Positions 55,230 to 63,382 of a stretch of DNA of 64,000 nt are shown in pieces. Origin of the DNA: Bacteroidota bacterium. Lineage in GTDB: Bacteria > Bacteroidota > Bacteroidia > Bacteroidales > JAAUTT01. How positions within the stretch are numbered: position 1 is the first letter of the stretch; every line of letters begins with the position of its first letter. Below the pieces are notes generated by a model. It was not told the origin of the DNA, ran no database searches, and saw only the letters and a list, made by a program, of their open reading frames with translations. The stretch is from assembly GCA_030706405.1 (NCBI GenBank), contig JAUZOO010000007.1:212472-276471 (forward strand), written 5' to 3'. Made by a program: the position numbers and the translations under genes.

Positions 55230-56825
55230 ATGAAAAGTTTTGAAAAAATATTATTACACGATAATGAACTGCCTGTCGATTATGCAGATAGGATAGGATT
55301 GTCATATTCTGTATTTGTTACTCAAAACCACAAGAAAAATAAAGGACAATTTCTTACCCCTTCTGCAATTGCTCGATTTATGGGAAGTTTGGCAAAATCA
55401 GATAAAAGCCATATCTCGATACTTGACCCAGGATGTGGAACAGCTATATTGAGTTGTGCAATTGTTGAGAGTTTAGTAGGTTCAAACTCAAATTTAAAAT
55501 CAATTAGCCTTGATTCATACGAGATAGATAACGATATACTACCATTTACAACAAGTGTATTAGATTTTTTAAAGGATTGGTTAAACAGTAAGGATATTTC
55601 ATTTCAATACAATCTGATTAAGGACGACTTTATTTTAAAAAATGCAAGCGTGTTAAAAAGCGAAAAATTGCTTTTTAACAATCCGGCAACCAAAGAGTAT
55701 GACTTTGTAATTTCAAATCCGCCTTATTTCAAACTTAACAAAGAAGATAATCGTGCTAAAGCAGCCGAATCAATAACCAGTGGACAGCCTAACATTTATG
55801 CTTTGTTCATGGCAGTTTCTTCTAAAATGCTTTCCCTAAACGGACAATTAATATTTATAACCCCCCGAAGCTACGCTTCGGGCAGTTATTTTAAGTCGTT
55901 TAGGGAGTTTTTCTTTAATAATGTTGCAATTAATCAAATTCATCTTTTCGATTCCCGAAAAGATACTTTTAATCGTGACAATGTATTACAGGAGACTTTG
56001 ATTATAAAAGCTACAAAAGGAATCAATTCAATAACAGATTCTTTAGTTGCAATAACCAGTACAAAAGGGATAAATGACTTGGCAACTCCAAGGATAAAAA
56101 CCTATCCACAAAATCAAATTTTGAATTTAAAAAGCAAAGAAAAGATTTTGCATATTCCTGTTAACGATGAAGAAGAAGAAATCGTAGATTTGTTTCGTAG
56201 TTGGAATGGCTCGCTAAATAAATATAACATTCAAATTTCTACTGGCCCAGTTGTCGCTTTCAGGGCAACCGAATATCTAAGGGAGGTTTACGAAAATGGT
56301 ACTGTTTTTCTTGCCCCTCTGATTTGGTTACACAATGTTTACAAAATGCGCATTGACTGGCCTATTCACAAACCTAACAAAGCTCAATATATTCAAATTT
56401 GCTCTGGTAGTATGTCTTTGTTACTTGCCAATAAAAATTATATCCTTTTGCGCCGTTTTAGTGCAAAGGACGATAAAAGCAGGCTAATAGCTTCCCCATA
56501 TTTTGCAAAACTTCAAGATGCCGAATTTATTGGAGTAGAAAATAAGGTTAATTATATTTATCGTCCCAAAGGAGAATTAGAGAGGAACGAAGTTATTGGC
56601 TTGGCTGCTGTATTAAATAGTAAATTATTTGACAACTATTTTAGGATTTTCAACGGAAACGTAAACGTGAGCGCAACTGAGTTGAGAGAAATGCCCTTAC
56701 CTCCATTAGAGTTAATTAAACAAATAGGCGACCAATTGATTTTAAATAATACTGATTTCTCACAAGAACTGATTGACGACCTTGTTGCCCAAACCCTGAC
56801 AAATAAAAACGAACTTGCTATATGA
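55230..56825 (+). CDS. Cassette 10 N6-adenine DNA methyltransferase, PstI type
   Basis: 531 residues from the ATG at 55230 (the frame is open further upstream but without start support). SAM-binding motif I DPGCGTAIL (66-74), preceded by the target-type FLTP, and catalytic motif IV NPPY (163-166) identify an Eco57I/PstI-type N6-adenine methyltransferase; the C-terminal half is a target-recognition region. Together with the following endonuclease gene, whose ATG lies four bases before the stop, it forms a type II restriction-modification pair. The family's known sites are CTGCAG-like; the specificity here is inferred. Confidence 0.93.
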   Translation: MKSFEKILLHDNELPVDYADRIGLSYSVFVTQNHKKNKGQFLTPSAIARFMGSLAKSDKSHISILDPGCGTAILSCAIVESLVGSNSNLKSISLDSYEIDNDILPFTTSVLDFLKDWLNSKDISFQYNLIKDDFILKNASVLKSEKLLFNNPATKEYDFVISNPPYFKLNKEDNRAKAAESITSGQPNIYALFMAVSSKMLSLNGQLIFITPRSYASGSYFKSFREFFFNNVAINQIHLFDSRKDTFNRDNVLQETLIIKATKGINSITDSLVAITSTKGINDLATPRIKTYPQNQILNLKSKEKILHIPVNDEEEEIVDLFRSWNGSLNKYNIQISTGPVVAFRATEYLREVYENGTVFLAPLIWLHNVYKMRIDWPIHKPNKAQYIQICSGSMSLLLANKNYILLRRFSAKDDKSRLIASPYFAKLQDAEFIGVENKVNYIYRPKGELERNEVIGLAAVLNSKLFDNYFRIFNGNVNVSATELREMPLPPLELIKQIGDQLILNNTDFSQELIDDLVAQTLTNKNELAI

Positions 56826-57781
56826 GTAAGCTAACCGAAGCACAACAAATTCTTGCAGCATTTGGATTACCCAAACAACAACAAAATGAACGCTCTGCAT
56901 TAACCCTTCTTGCATTATGTAACCTTAAAGAGTCTGACACTTGGAAATCTTCCCAGAAAATCAGTATGGCTGTTGTTGGCAACAAGGACAATGCAAAATA
57001 TGAAGGTGTAATGCGGTTTATAGCTGAACATTATAATAAAAAGTATGCGGAAAATAGTCGGGAAACGTTTCGCCGTCAAACATTACACCAATTTGTTCAA
57101 GCAGGAATTGTAGAGCACAATCCTGAAAATCCACAACTGCCAACCAATAGTAAGGACAATCATTACAGGCTTACCGATGCAGCCCTAAAAGTTATTCGTG
57201 CATTTGGTACAAAAAAATGGAACGAAGAAGTTAAGGTTTTCGGTAAAAATGTTGGTTCATTGCAGGAAACGTATAATAAAAGCAGGAACTTACAAATGAT
57301 ACCTGTCAAACTTTCCAATGGAAAGGAATTAAAGTTTTCCCCCGGAAAACATAATCAGGTTCAGGTTGCAATTATAAAAGAATTTGCATCAAGGTTTGCT
57401 CAGGGTAGCGAACTTTTATACGTTGGAGATACTGCAAATAAAGACCTATATGTTGATACTGTATCTTTAAAGGCATTGGGAATTCCCATCAATGAACACA
57501 GCAAATTACCCGATGTTGTTTTGTACGACAAAAAACATAACTGGCTCTTTCTTATCGAAGCGGTTACATCTCATGGCCCCGTTTCTCCCAAACGAATTGT
57601 TGAACTCGAAAAGTTTCTGAAAGATTGTAAAGCTGGTAAGGTTTATATCTCAGCCTTCCCCGATTTCAAAGAATTCAAAAAACATACGGCTGATATTGCA
57701 TGGGATACCGAAGTCTGGTTAATGGATTCTCCTGAACACATGATACATTTTAACGGAGACCGTTTTATAGGGCCAAGATAA
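56822..57781 (+). CDS. Cassette 10 restriction endonuclease, BsuBI/PstI family
   Basis: 319 residues. An N-terminal helical/winged region is followed by the catalytic domain with LPDVVLYDKKHNWLFLIEAV (Asp and the E-x-V core of the PD-(D/E)xK fold) and TSHGPVSPKRIVELEKFL. This pattern is the BsuBI/PstI (CTGCAG) family. Overlap of four bases with the methyltransferase means coupled translation. Presence of CTGCAG in this window, for example near 29052, fits methylation protecting the host. Confidence 0.92.
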   Translation: MSKLTEAQQILAAFGLPKQQQNERSALTLLALCNLKESDTWKSSQKISMAVVGNKDNAKYEGVMRFIAEHYNKKYAENSRETFRRQTLHQFVQAGIVEHNPENPQLPTNSKDNHYRLTDAALKVIRAFGTKKWNEEVKVFGKNVGSLQETYNKSRNLQMIPVKLSNGKELKFSPGKHNQVQVAIIKEFASRFAQGSELLYVGDTANKDLYVDTVSLKALGIPINEHSKLPDVVLYDKKHNWLFLIEAVTSHGPVSPKRIVELEKFLKDCKAGKVYISAFPDFKEFKKHTADIAWDTEVWLMDSPEHMIHFNGDRFIGPR

Positions 57782-57845
57782 AAAGCAGCAACATGTTACT
57801 ATTAAAAATAAAAACGATAAAGTATCAAGAGTGTCTAAAATATGA

Positions 57846-58206
57846 ACGGAAGGGGCTGACGTTTTTATTAAAGGGACTGAAATATTAAGCGGAGGGTTTC
57901 AAATATTTGTAAAAGGGTTTGGAGTTTATATCAAAGAGCTTGATACTTTTAACGAAGGATTTGAAATAATAAGCGAAGGGTTTGAAGATTTTAACAAAGG
58001 GTTTCATGTAATTGTTGAAGGGATTAAAAAAACGAGTAAAGCAAAGTTTGTAGCAAGCCCACACACAAGGTCAAGCACATTTGCAATTCGCACAAAACCC
58101 ACCCGTAAACCCAAAATTGCAAAAGAGCTTGCCCTTCTTGCCCCCCGCTTGGATACATTCTGCCACCTTGAAACGTTTGATAATAAGACAATTAAAAATA
58201 AAACCC
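57846..58206 (+). pseudogene. Remnant reading frame with 21-bp (heptad) repeats
   Basis: From 57846 an open frame without a start codon runs past 58206. From 57851 to 58039 it consists of nine 21-bp units, mostly beginning AGGGTTTG or AGGGTTTC, which in that frame read as a heptad pattern G-F-x-x-F/I-x-E/K (such as KGFGVYI, EGFEIIS, EGFEDFN, KGFHVIV). It may be a broken repeat gene or a coding-like satellite. The tail 58074-58130 resembles the RM leader. Confidence 0.45.
57851..58039 (+). repeat. Nine tandem 21-bp degenerate repeats
   Basis: Nine consecutive 21-base units, each beginning AGGG or AGAG/AGGA (57851, 57872, 57893, 57914, 57935, 57956, 57977, 57998, 58019). The period is exact although the units have diverged, which suggests selection on a 7-codon protein repeat in the past. 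Confidence 0.75.
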
Positions 58207-58207
58207 A

Positions 58208-58344
58208 GCTGCTAACAACAGCTCATACGCAATGCGGGTTTCAGAGGTTTTGCAAGTGCAGTTCCCGCAGGCTACGTCTGTCTCGGTTGATACAGACGTA
58301 GCCACGCAATCCCGCACTGCGCATAGCTGCGACCGTTATGCGGC
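58208..58344 (+). repeat. attC-like site 10
   Basis: 137 bp. Left core GCTGCTAAC (58208-58216) is the exact complement of GTTAGCAGC of site 9, 3.2 kb upstream, so the whole restriction-modification block is one cassette. Right core GTTATGCGGC (58335-58344). Its loop contains its own GGCTACGTCTG...CAGACGTAGCC hairpin. Confidence 0.92.
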
Positions 58345-58363
58345 AGCTTAAAAAAACGGCAAC

Positions 58364-58936
58364 ATGAAATTTAAATATTACATAATGACTTTTTTAACTC
58401 TGAACCTTTTTTCTTGTGGGACAGACCAATCACAGACAACAGAAAATACAAATAAAATGATTAAACTTTACAAACTGATTGACAACCAGCTGAACTACTG
58501 GGAAACTTGGGATAAGGACAATAAAACTGCGATTGTTCATTGGGGAATAGTTGGTCAACGTGGACAGGACAAAGAAATAAAAGGTGGACTTTTTTCAAAT
58601 TTCAGAAAGTCTGTTCAAAAAGAAATAGATGAAAAACTAAAGGAAGGCTATGCGGAATTTGATGAAAGCAAAATGTCTTTTTTAGAAATAGAGTATAAAA
58701 TTGATGGATTCGGCACTGAACAAGATTTAGATAAAAGACACAGACTCGAAGAGCGCATGGATCAGGTATTGGGTTGGACTGGACTTGGACATACCGATGG
58801 TGGAAGTTCTGGAAGTGGAACAATGGAGGCTGGTTGTGTTGTTGTGGATTTTGATATTGCTAAGAAAGTGATTGAAGAGAACTTGAAAAATACAGAATTT
58901 GCTAATTATACAAGGATTTTTAAAATGAATGAATAA
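58364..58936 (+). CDS. Cassette 11 WGR-domain lipoprotein
   Basis: 190 residues with a lipobox (LTLNLFSCG). A WGR-like domain follows: YWETWDKDNKTAIVHWGIVG and GQRGQDKEIKG, which is the Trp-Gly-Arg-type fold found in PARP and MolR-like proteins. The C-terminal part is GSGTMEAGCVVVDFDIAKK. Its role as a cell-surface protein is unknown. Confidence 0.7.
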   Translation: MKFKYYIMTFLTLNLFSCGTDQSQTTENTNKMIKLYKLIDNQLNYWETWDKDNKTAIVHWGIVGQRGQDKEIKGGLFSNFRKSVQKEIDEKLKEGYAEFDESKMSFLEIEYKIDGFGTEQDLDKRHRLEERMDQVLGWTGLGHTDGGSSGSGTMEAGCVVVDFDIAKKVIEENLKNTEFANYTRIFKMNE

Positions 58937-58943
58937 AAAAGCC

Positions 58944-59079
58944 GCCGCATAACACAGTATATACTCCATAGGGGTTTCAGAGGTATGCCAAGCGCATCAC
59001 TCGCTGGCAAGGTACTTATCGGTGGATAGGGAAGCGTCCACGAAATCCCCTACGTAGCATATACTCAACGTTGGGTGCA
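58944..59079 (+). repeat. attC-like site 11
   Basis: 136 bp. Left core GCCGCATAAC (58944-58953) is the exact complement of GTTATGCGGC of site 10. Right core GTTGGGTGCA (59070-59079). Arms AGTATATACTCCATAGGGG and CCCCTACGTAGCATATACT. Confidence 0.92.
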
Positions 59080-59097
59080 ACCTAAAAAAAACTGACT

Positions 59098-59832
59098 ATG
59101 GACAATTTAGAGATAATTAATCGCTATAATGAGATTGTTTTTGGGTTACAAGAAAAATTAGAAATTCAATCTTTCTTGGATTTTACTAAAAAAGACTCTT
59201 TATCTTCTAAATATGATGAAACAGTAAACGTTAAGCGTTTAATTAATCCTAATTTAGATTTTAAAAAAAAGTTTAATGACCTTCGATATTGTTCATTAGA
59301 ATTAATCTATAGCATTTGCAATGTACATCTTTATTTTCCTTACATAAATAATCCAATAGAAGATAGTTTTATTCACGCTGGTAAGATTGTCTATCCTTAT
59401 TATGAAAATGTTGCAACATTGAGATTTTATACATATTTTCATTCAGCCCTTGAAAAACTATATAATTATTGGGATAGAATTGGCGATATAATAGGCATGT
59501 TTTTTACTGAAAAAATTAACGATTCCAATATTAACTTTTCAAATTCATTAAAATTAATACCTATCGATTATCAAGGAACTGAAAATTATAAATGGTTTGC
59601 AGATTTTAAAGAAAATGATTACAATGTCTTTAATGAAAAACGTAGGAATATTGTTCATCACACCCTTTTAAGTACTGATGCTGTAGATAAATCATTAAAA
59701 AATGTTACAAATCAAATTAGTGTTAGGGAATTAATTAGGGAAAGACAACTGGTACTTGATTTTTTGTGTGACCAACAAAGAAAAACAAACATAGGCTTTG
59801 AAAAAATGATAAACTTAATGAATAAAAAATAG
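59098..59832 (+). CDS. Cassette 12 HEPN-like protein (Cthe_2314 type)
   Basis: 244-residue soluble helical protein. KRRNIVHHTL carries R183-N184-x-x-x-H188, the RNxxxH motif of HEPN ribonucleases, and the surrounding helices (ATLRFYTYFHSALEKLYNYW) fit the Cthe_2314-like HEPN group. HEPN proteins often cut RNA in abortive infection or toxin-antitoxin systems. No antitoxin such as an MNT-type nucleotidyltransferase is next to it; a solo cassette toxin would need a partner elsewhere or have another role. Confidence 0.7.
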   Translation: MDNLEIINRYNEIVFGLQEKLEIQSFLDFTKKDSLSSKYDETVNVKRLINPNLDFKKKFNDLRYCSLELIYSICNVHLYFPYINNPIEDSFIHAGKIVYPYYENVATLRFYTYFHSALEKLYNYWDRIGDIIGMFFTEKINDSNINFSNSLKLIPIDYQGTENYKWFADFKENDYNVFNEKRRNIVHHTLLSTDAVDKSLKNVTNQISVRELIRERQLVLDFLCDQQRKTNIGFEKMINLMNKK

Positions 59833-59834
59833 GC

Positions 59835-59971
59835 TGCACCCAACACGCGGTCATACAAAATTGGGGTTTAAGTGGTTAGGCAAGCGTGGCTCTCGCTGGC
59901 AAGTTTCTTATCGGCGGATAGTTTCGCACTCCGGTTTCCCCAACTTCGTATACCGCCATCCGTTAGCCCCC
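59835..59971 (+). repeat. attC-like site 12
   Basis: 137 bp. Left core TGCACCCAAC (59835-59844) is the exact complement of GTTGGGTGCA of site 11. Right core GTTAGCCCCC (59962-59971). Arms GCGGTCATACAAAATTGGGG and CCCCAACTTCGTATACCGC. Confidence 0.92.
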
Positions 59972-59993
59972 ATTTTATAAAACAGACAGCGCA

Positions 59994-60809
59994 ATGAATA
60001 CACATCTTTTATCATGGAATCCTGACAAGTGGGATTGGATTGACATAGATTCAGCAATTAATGATTTACGAGTAACTGGAGAGTATCGTGATAGCTGGAG
60101 TTGTGGAGTAAATAAATCAATTCAGATTGGAGATAGATTATTCTTAATTCGATTAGGTAAGGAACCAAAAGGGATTTGTGCTTCTGGATATGCGATTTCT
60201 AATGTTTACCAGGGAGCACATTGGAGCGGAGATAAAAATAAATTAGCCAATTATATATCATTTGAATACGATGTTTTGCTAAACCCATCAAATGACAAGA
60301 TTCTCGAAATGGATATTTTAAAAACGGGGATTTTATCTGAGCAACATTGGTCAACACAGAATTCTGGTATAATGATTCGTCCCAATGTTGCTGAGGAATT
60401 AGAAAAAGTTTGGTTTAATTTCATACTTGATAACCACCACATTCAGATTGACGAACAATTACAAAATGATTCTGATTCATTGAGTCGAACATTTGAGGAA
60501 GGAGATGCTAAACAGATTACTTCTACAAAATATGAGCGAAATCCTTATGCAAGACAAGTTTGTATTGATTATTATGGATTAAAGTGTTCTGTTTGTGGAT
60601 TTGATTTTAGTAAATTTTATGGCAATTTAGGGACTGGATTTATTCATGTTCATCACATAAAACCAGTAGCGAATAGAAAAGGTAAGTATGAGATAAATCC
60701 AATAAATGATTTAAGACCAGTTTGTCCAAATTGTCATGCAATGATTCATCGGAAAAAGCAAGAATTGACAATTGATGAACTTAAAGAAAAAATAAAAAAC
60801 GGGGGCTAA
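59994..60809 (+). CDS. Cassette 13 EVE/PUA-like plus HNH nuclease
   Basis: 271 residues. The N-terminal half (LLSWNPDKWDW, WSCGVNKSIQIGDRLFLIRL) has the look of an EVE/PUA-like modified-base reader. The C-terminal HNH domain has C198 and C201, H220/H221 in HVHHIKP, N238, C244 and C247, and H248/H252, with spacing of a zinc-containing HNH nuclease. This architecture is that of modification-dependent restriction enzymes that cut methylated or modified phage DNA. The stop codon is part of the left core GGGGGCTAAC of site 13. Confidence 0.85.
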   Translation: MNTHLLSWNPDKWDWIDIDSAINDLRVTGEYRDSWSCGVNKSIQIGDRLFLIRLGKEPKGICASGYAISNVYQGAHWSGDKNKLANYISFEYDVLLNPSNDKILEMDILKTGILSEQHWSTQNSGIMIRPNVAEELEKVWFNFILDNHHIQIDEQLQNDSDSLSRTFEEGDAKQITSTKYERNPYARQVCIDYYGLKCSVCGFDFSKFYGNLGTGFIHVHHIKPVANRKGKYEINPINDLRPVCPNCHAMIHRKKQELTIDELKEKIKNGG

Positions 60810-60936
60810 CACGCGGTATAAAATATTGGGGTTTAAGTGGTATGCCAAGCGCATCGCTCGCTGGCAAGATTCTTATCGGTTGATAAGTTCGCAGCTCCGA
60901 AATCCCCAACATTTCATACCGCCACCGTTAGCGGGC
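60801..60936 (+). repeat. attC-like site 13
   Basis: 136 bp. Left core GGGGGCTAAC (60801-60810) is the exact complement of GTTAGCCCCC of site 12. Right core GTTAGCGGGC (60927-60936). Loop shows CGCTGGCAAG and TATCGGTTGATA. Sister of site 8. Confidence 0.93.
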
Positions 60937-60958
60937 ATTTTAAAAAAACGATACAGCT

Positions 60959-61177
60959 ATGAAGATTATCAGAGCCATATTGATTATTTTGTATATCCCA
61001 TTTGGATTGCTGATATTGATTACTCTATTGGGTTTGATTCATCACTGGACTAATACTGGATATAAAAGCATTAGTAATCTTGATTTACAGCAAATTTCGA
61101 TTGTGATGTTTTTTAATTTAATACTAATTGGCATAATAATAGGGTTTAAGCGATTTTTAAAAAACAGACAGCGATAA
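60959..61177 (+). CDS. Cassette 14 small two-TM protein
   Basis: 72 residues with two TM helices (about 5-25, LILITLLGLIHHW region, and 45-63, IVMFFNLILIGIIIGF). No family recognised; probably an inner-membrane peptide. It precedes the 61185 gene by seven bases, so the two share a transcript. Confidence 0.55.
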   Translation: MKIIRAILIILYIPFGLLILITLLGLIHHWTNTGYKSISNLDLQQISIVMFFNLILIGIIIGFKRFLKNRQR

Positions 61178-61184
61178 GATTGAT

Positions 61185-61739
61185 ATGGAATCACAAATAA
61201 AATATGTAGAATTAAAAACAGGCTATGCTAACAAAGGGCCAGCATGGATTGGAAAAGTAGAATTCTTAAAATCAGGGAAAACGATTTACTTTAATGGACA
61301 TGCGTTTAAAGGAAATGGGCATGGTGTAAGCAGTGATTTAGAAACTGGCGAGATTTATTGGATTTCGGGTGTCAAAAAGAACGGACAAGACCGACACTGG
61401 GCTGGGAATGGGAAAATTATGATTGATAGAACGATTGTTGTGGATTACTTAAAAATTATGGATTTAGTAGGTCTTGACCCAAAAAAATATGTATTAGTTG
61501 ACATCGAAAAAACAGATAATCAACGATTCGTTGACATTGAGAATGGAACGATTGATTCTGTAAACATTTTAGACAAATATCAGGACTTAGGCGGATTGTC
61601 AATAGACGATTTGAAAAGTATTATCCAAGACCTAAAGAGAGAAGAGAGCTATACAAATCCGAATAATGGTCGGAAATTTTTGACTATAAAGCGACTTGAA
61701 GCTGAGAAACTTTTAGAGAATTTACAAAGTGACAACTGA
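61185..61739 (+). CDS. Cassette 14 soluble protein, unknown
   Basis: 184 residues, no signal peptide. The N-terminal half contains GPAWIGKVEFLKSGKTIYFN and GEIYWISGVKKNGQDRHWAG, a compact beta-rich domain with Gly/Trp spacing that I have seen in unannotated Bacteroidota proteins. The C-terminal part is a helical, charged region. The function is unknown. Confidence 0.6.
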   Translation: MESQIKYVELKTGYANKGPAWIGKVEFLKSGKTIYFNGHAFKGNGHGVSSDLETGEIYWISGVKKNGQDRHWAGNGKIMIDRTIVVDYLKIMDLVGLDPKKYVLVDIEKTDNQRFVDIENGTIDSVNILDKYQDLGGLSIDDLKSIIQDLKREESYTNPNNGRKFLTIKRLEAEKLLENLQSDN

Positions 61740-61758
61740 TTGAATGACAAATAAAAAC

Positions 61759-61893
61759 GCCCGCTAACACACACTATAGCCAATAAAGGTTTCAGTGGTT
61801 TGCGAAGTTTTTCACCCGCATCAATTTTTGTATCGGTTGATAGGTTTGTAACTCTGCAATCCTTTACTGGCCATAGCGTCAACGTTAGCGCCA
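61759..61893 (+). repeat. attC-like site 14
   Basis: 135 bp. Left core GCCCGCTAAC (61759-61768) is the exact complement of GTTAGCGGGC of site 13. Right core GTTAGCGCCA (61884-61893). Very similar in the interior to site L1 at 504-638. Confidence 0.92.
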
Positions 61894-61907
61894 ATAAAAA
61901 AACAGAA

Positions 61908-62507
61908 ATGAGACATTTGATAGCATTGATTATTCTCATTATGGTGATTATTTCCTGTACAAGGAAAAATGTACCAACTGTTGATAAATTAGTAATAGTT
62001 GGAATTGGCAATAATTTGACTTATGATAGTTTAGGCAAACCTCAATTGAGCCTTAGGACTTATGTTGAATTCAATAAAAGTAGCGAATTGAAAATTGCAT
62101 TGGGTGATTATAAATATGTACTTGAAAAAAAGGCTCCATTATATAGTCTTGATAAATTCTATCTCCTTGAAAATGTTGATACAATTAAGCAATTAATAGA
62201 GAGAGCACTTATAAATAAAACATACGATAGCTTATATATTGACAAAGGAGAAGGTGTTTTTTATGCTTTGATTTATCAAATTGCAGACTCAACAAGACAG
62301 ATTATATATAAACCTAAATATTTACCCAAAGACTTATATTTCCTTGATTCGTTATTACGGTCTAAGATAAATTCAAACAAATTGGTCAAAACAAAACCAT
62401 TCTCCGTTGATAGGTTACTGCCTGAATTTGAAAAACATTTATTCAAAATTCATCCACCGCCACCTCCGCCAATGGTGATTGATTCGATAAAGTTCTCAGA
62501 ATTTTGA
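61908..62507 (+). CDS. Cassette 15 lipoprotein, proline-rich tail
   Basis: 199 residues from the ATG at 61908, with a lipobox (LIMVIISCTR); the open frame extends upstream only through the attC-like site. The C-terminal HPPPPPPMVIDSIKFSEF has a polyproline stretch. Otherwise beta-rich; no family. Presumed envelope lipoprotein. Confidence 0.6.
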   Translation: MRHLIALIILIMVIISCTRKNVPTVDKLVIVGIGNNLTYDSLGKPQLSLRTYVEFNKSSELKIALGDYKYVLEKKAPLYSLDKFYLLENVDTIKQLIERALINKTYDSLYIDKGEGVFYALIYQIADSTRQIIYKPKYLPKDLYFLDSLLRSKINSNKLVKTKPFSVDRLLPEFEKHLFKIHPPPPPPMVIDSIKFSEF

Positions 62508-62536
62508 TTGAAATGATAACAAAAAATAAAATTTAC

Positions 62537-62673
62537 TGGCGCTAACACAGTGTATACATCATGCGGGTTTCAGAGCAATTTGCAAGTCCAGAGCTCGCTA
62601 GCAATGGCAGTAACAGTGGATAACGAAGTGGCCACGAACTCCCGCCCGCTGCATACACTCAACGTTAGCGGGC
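62537..62673 (+). repeat. attC-like site 15
   Basis: 137 bp. Left core TGGCGCTAAC (62537-62546) is the exact complement of GTTAGCGCCA of site 14. Right core GTTAGCGGGC (62664-62673). Member of the AGTGTATACATCATGCGGG subfamily with sites 4 and 7. Confidence 0.92.
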
Positions 62674-62716
62674 ATTGTAAAAAGACACGCTACCAGATAA
62701 TTAACACGGATAAACA

Positions 62717-63382
62717 ATGAATTATTTACAAATTTTACTTTTGATTCTCGTATTGATATTTTCCGGTTGTACCCAAAATAGTCAATCTACTTTGAAAGCT
62801 GATAATCAGACGGACAATACGAAATCGAATGATAAGGAAGAGATTCTAAAATTGATTAAACAGGTAATAATTTGGGGAGACTCCAAAGAGTCAATTGGAT
62901 TGTTGCCAGTCTTAACTGATAGTAAAGACAGTGTATATATTGGTTTTGATATGATTGAACTCAAATCAAATCTGGATAAACTAAAAGAAACAAATTATTT
63001 TGCTACTGAGTTTATCGAAAATTACAGACAAATTATCGTGACACTTGACAAGAAATTGAGGAACGGAGAATATGAAAAATGGTTCGTAGGAGACCTTCCT
63101 ACATTTATTTTTGCAAATGATTATAGCCCTTGGTGGAACGGTCAAGAAAGTTTTCCAATAGAAAAAGGCATGGTTGAGCTGATTAATTTGGATAAAGACA
63201 AAGGTGAATTTGATTTTGCTTGCGGTGATAAAGGGCATGGTTGTGATGGATTGGAAAATTACAAAATGAGGTTCAGAGTTGTTAAAGAAGATAATAAATG
63301 GAAAATTTCATATTTGGAAGGTTTTAATTTCAAAGAAAGTACGAGAAAAGATGGAGTTCCTGAAAAAACAACGACCCGCTAA
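62717..63382 (+). CDS. Cassette 16 lipoprotein, unknown
   Basis: 221 residues with a lipobox (LVLIFSGCT). The mature domain has EEILKLIKQVIIWGDSKESI and FACGDKGHGCDGLENYKMRF, like small periplasmic lipoproteins; no family recognised. The stop codon TAA is inside the left core CCCGCTAAC of site 16. Confidence 0.6.
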   Translation: MNYLQILLLILVLIFSGCTQNSQSTLKADNQTDNTKSNDKEEILKLIKQVIIWGDSKESIGLLPVLTDSKDSVYIGFDMIELKSNLDKLKETNYFATEFIENYRQIIVTLDKKLRNGEYEKWFVGDLPTFIFANDYSPWWNGQESFPIEKGMVELINLDKDKGEFDFACGDKGHGCDGLENYKMRFRVVKEDNKWKISYLEGFNFKESTRKDGVPEKTTTR

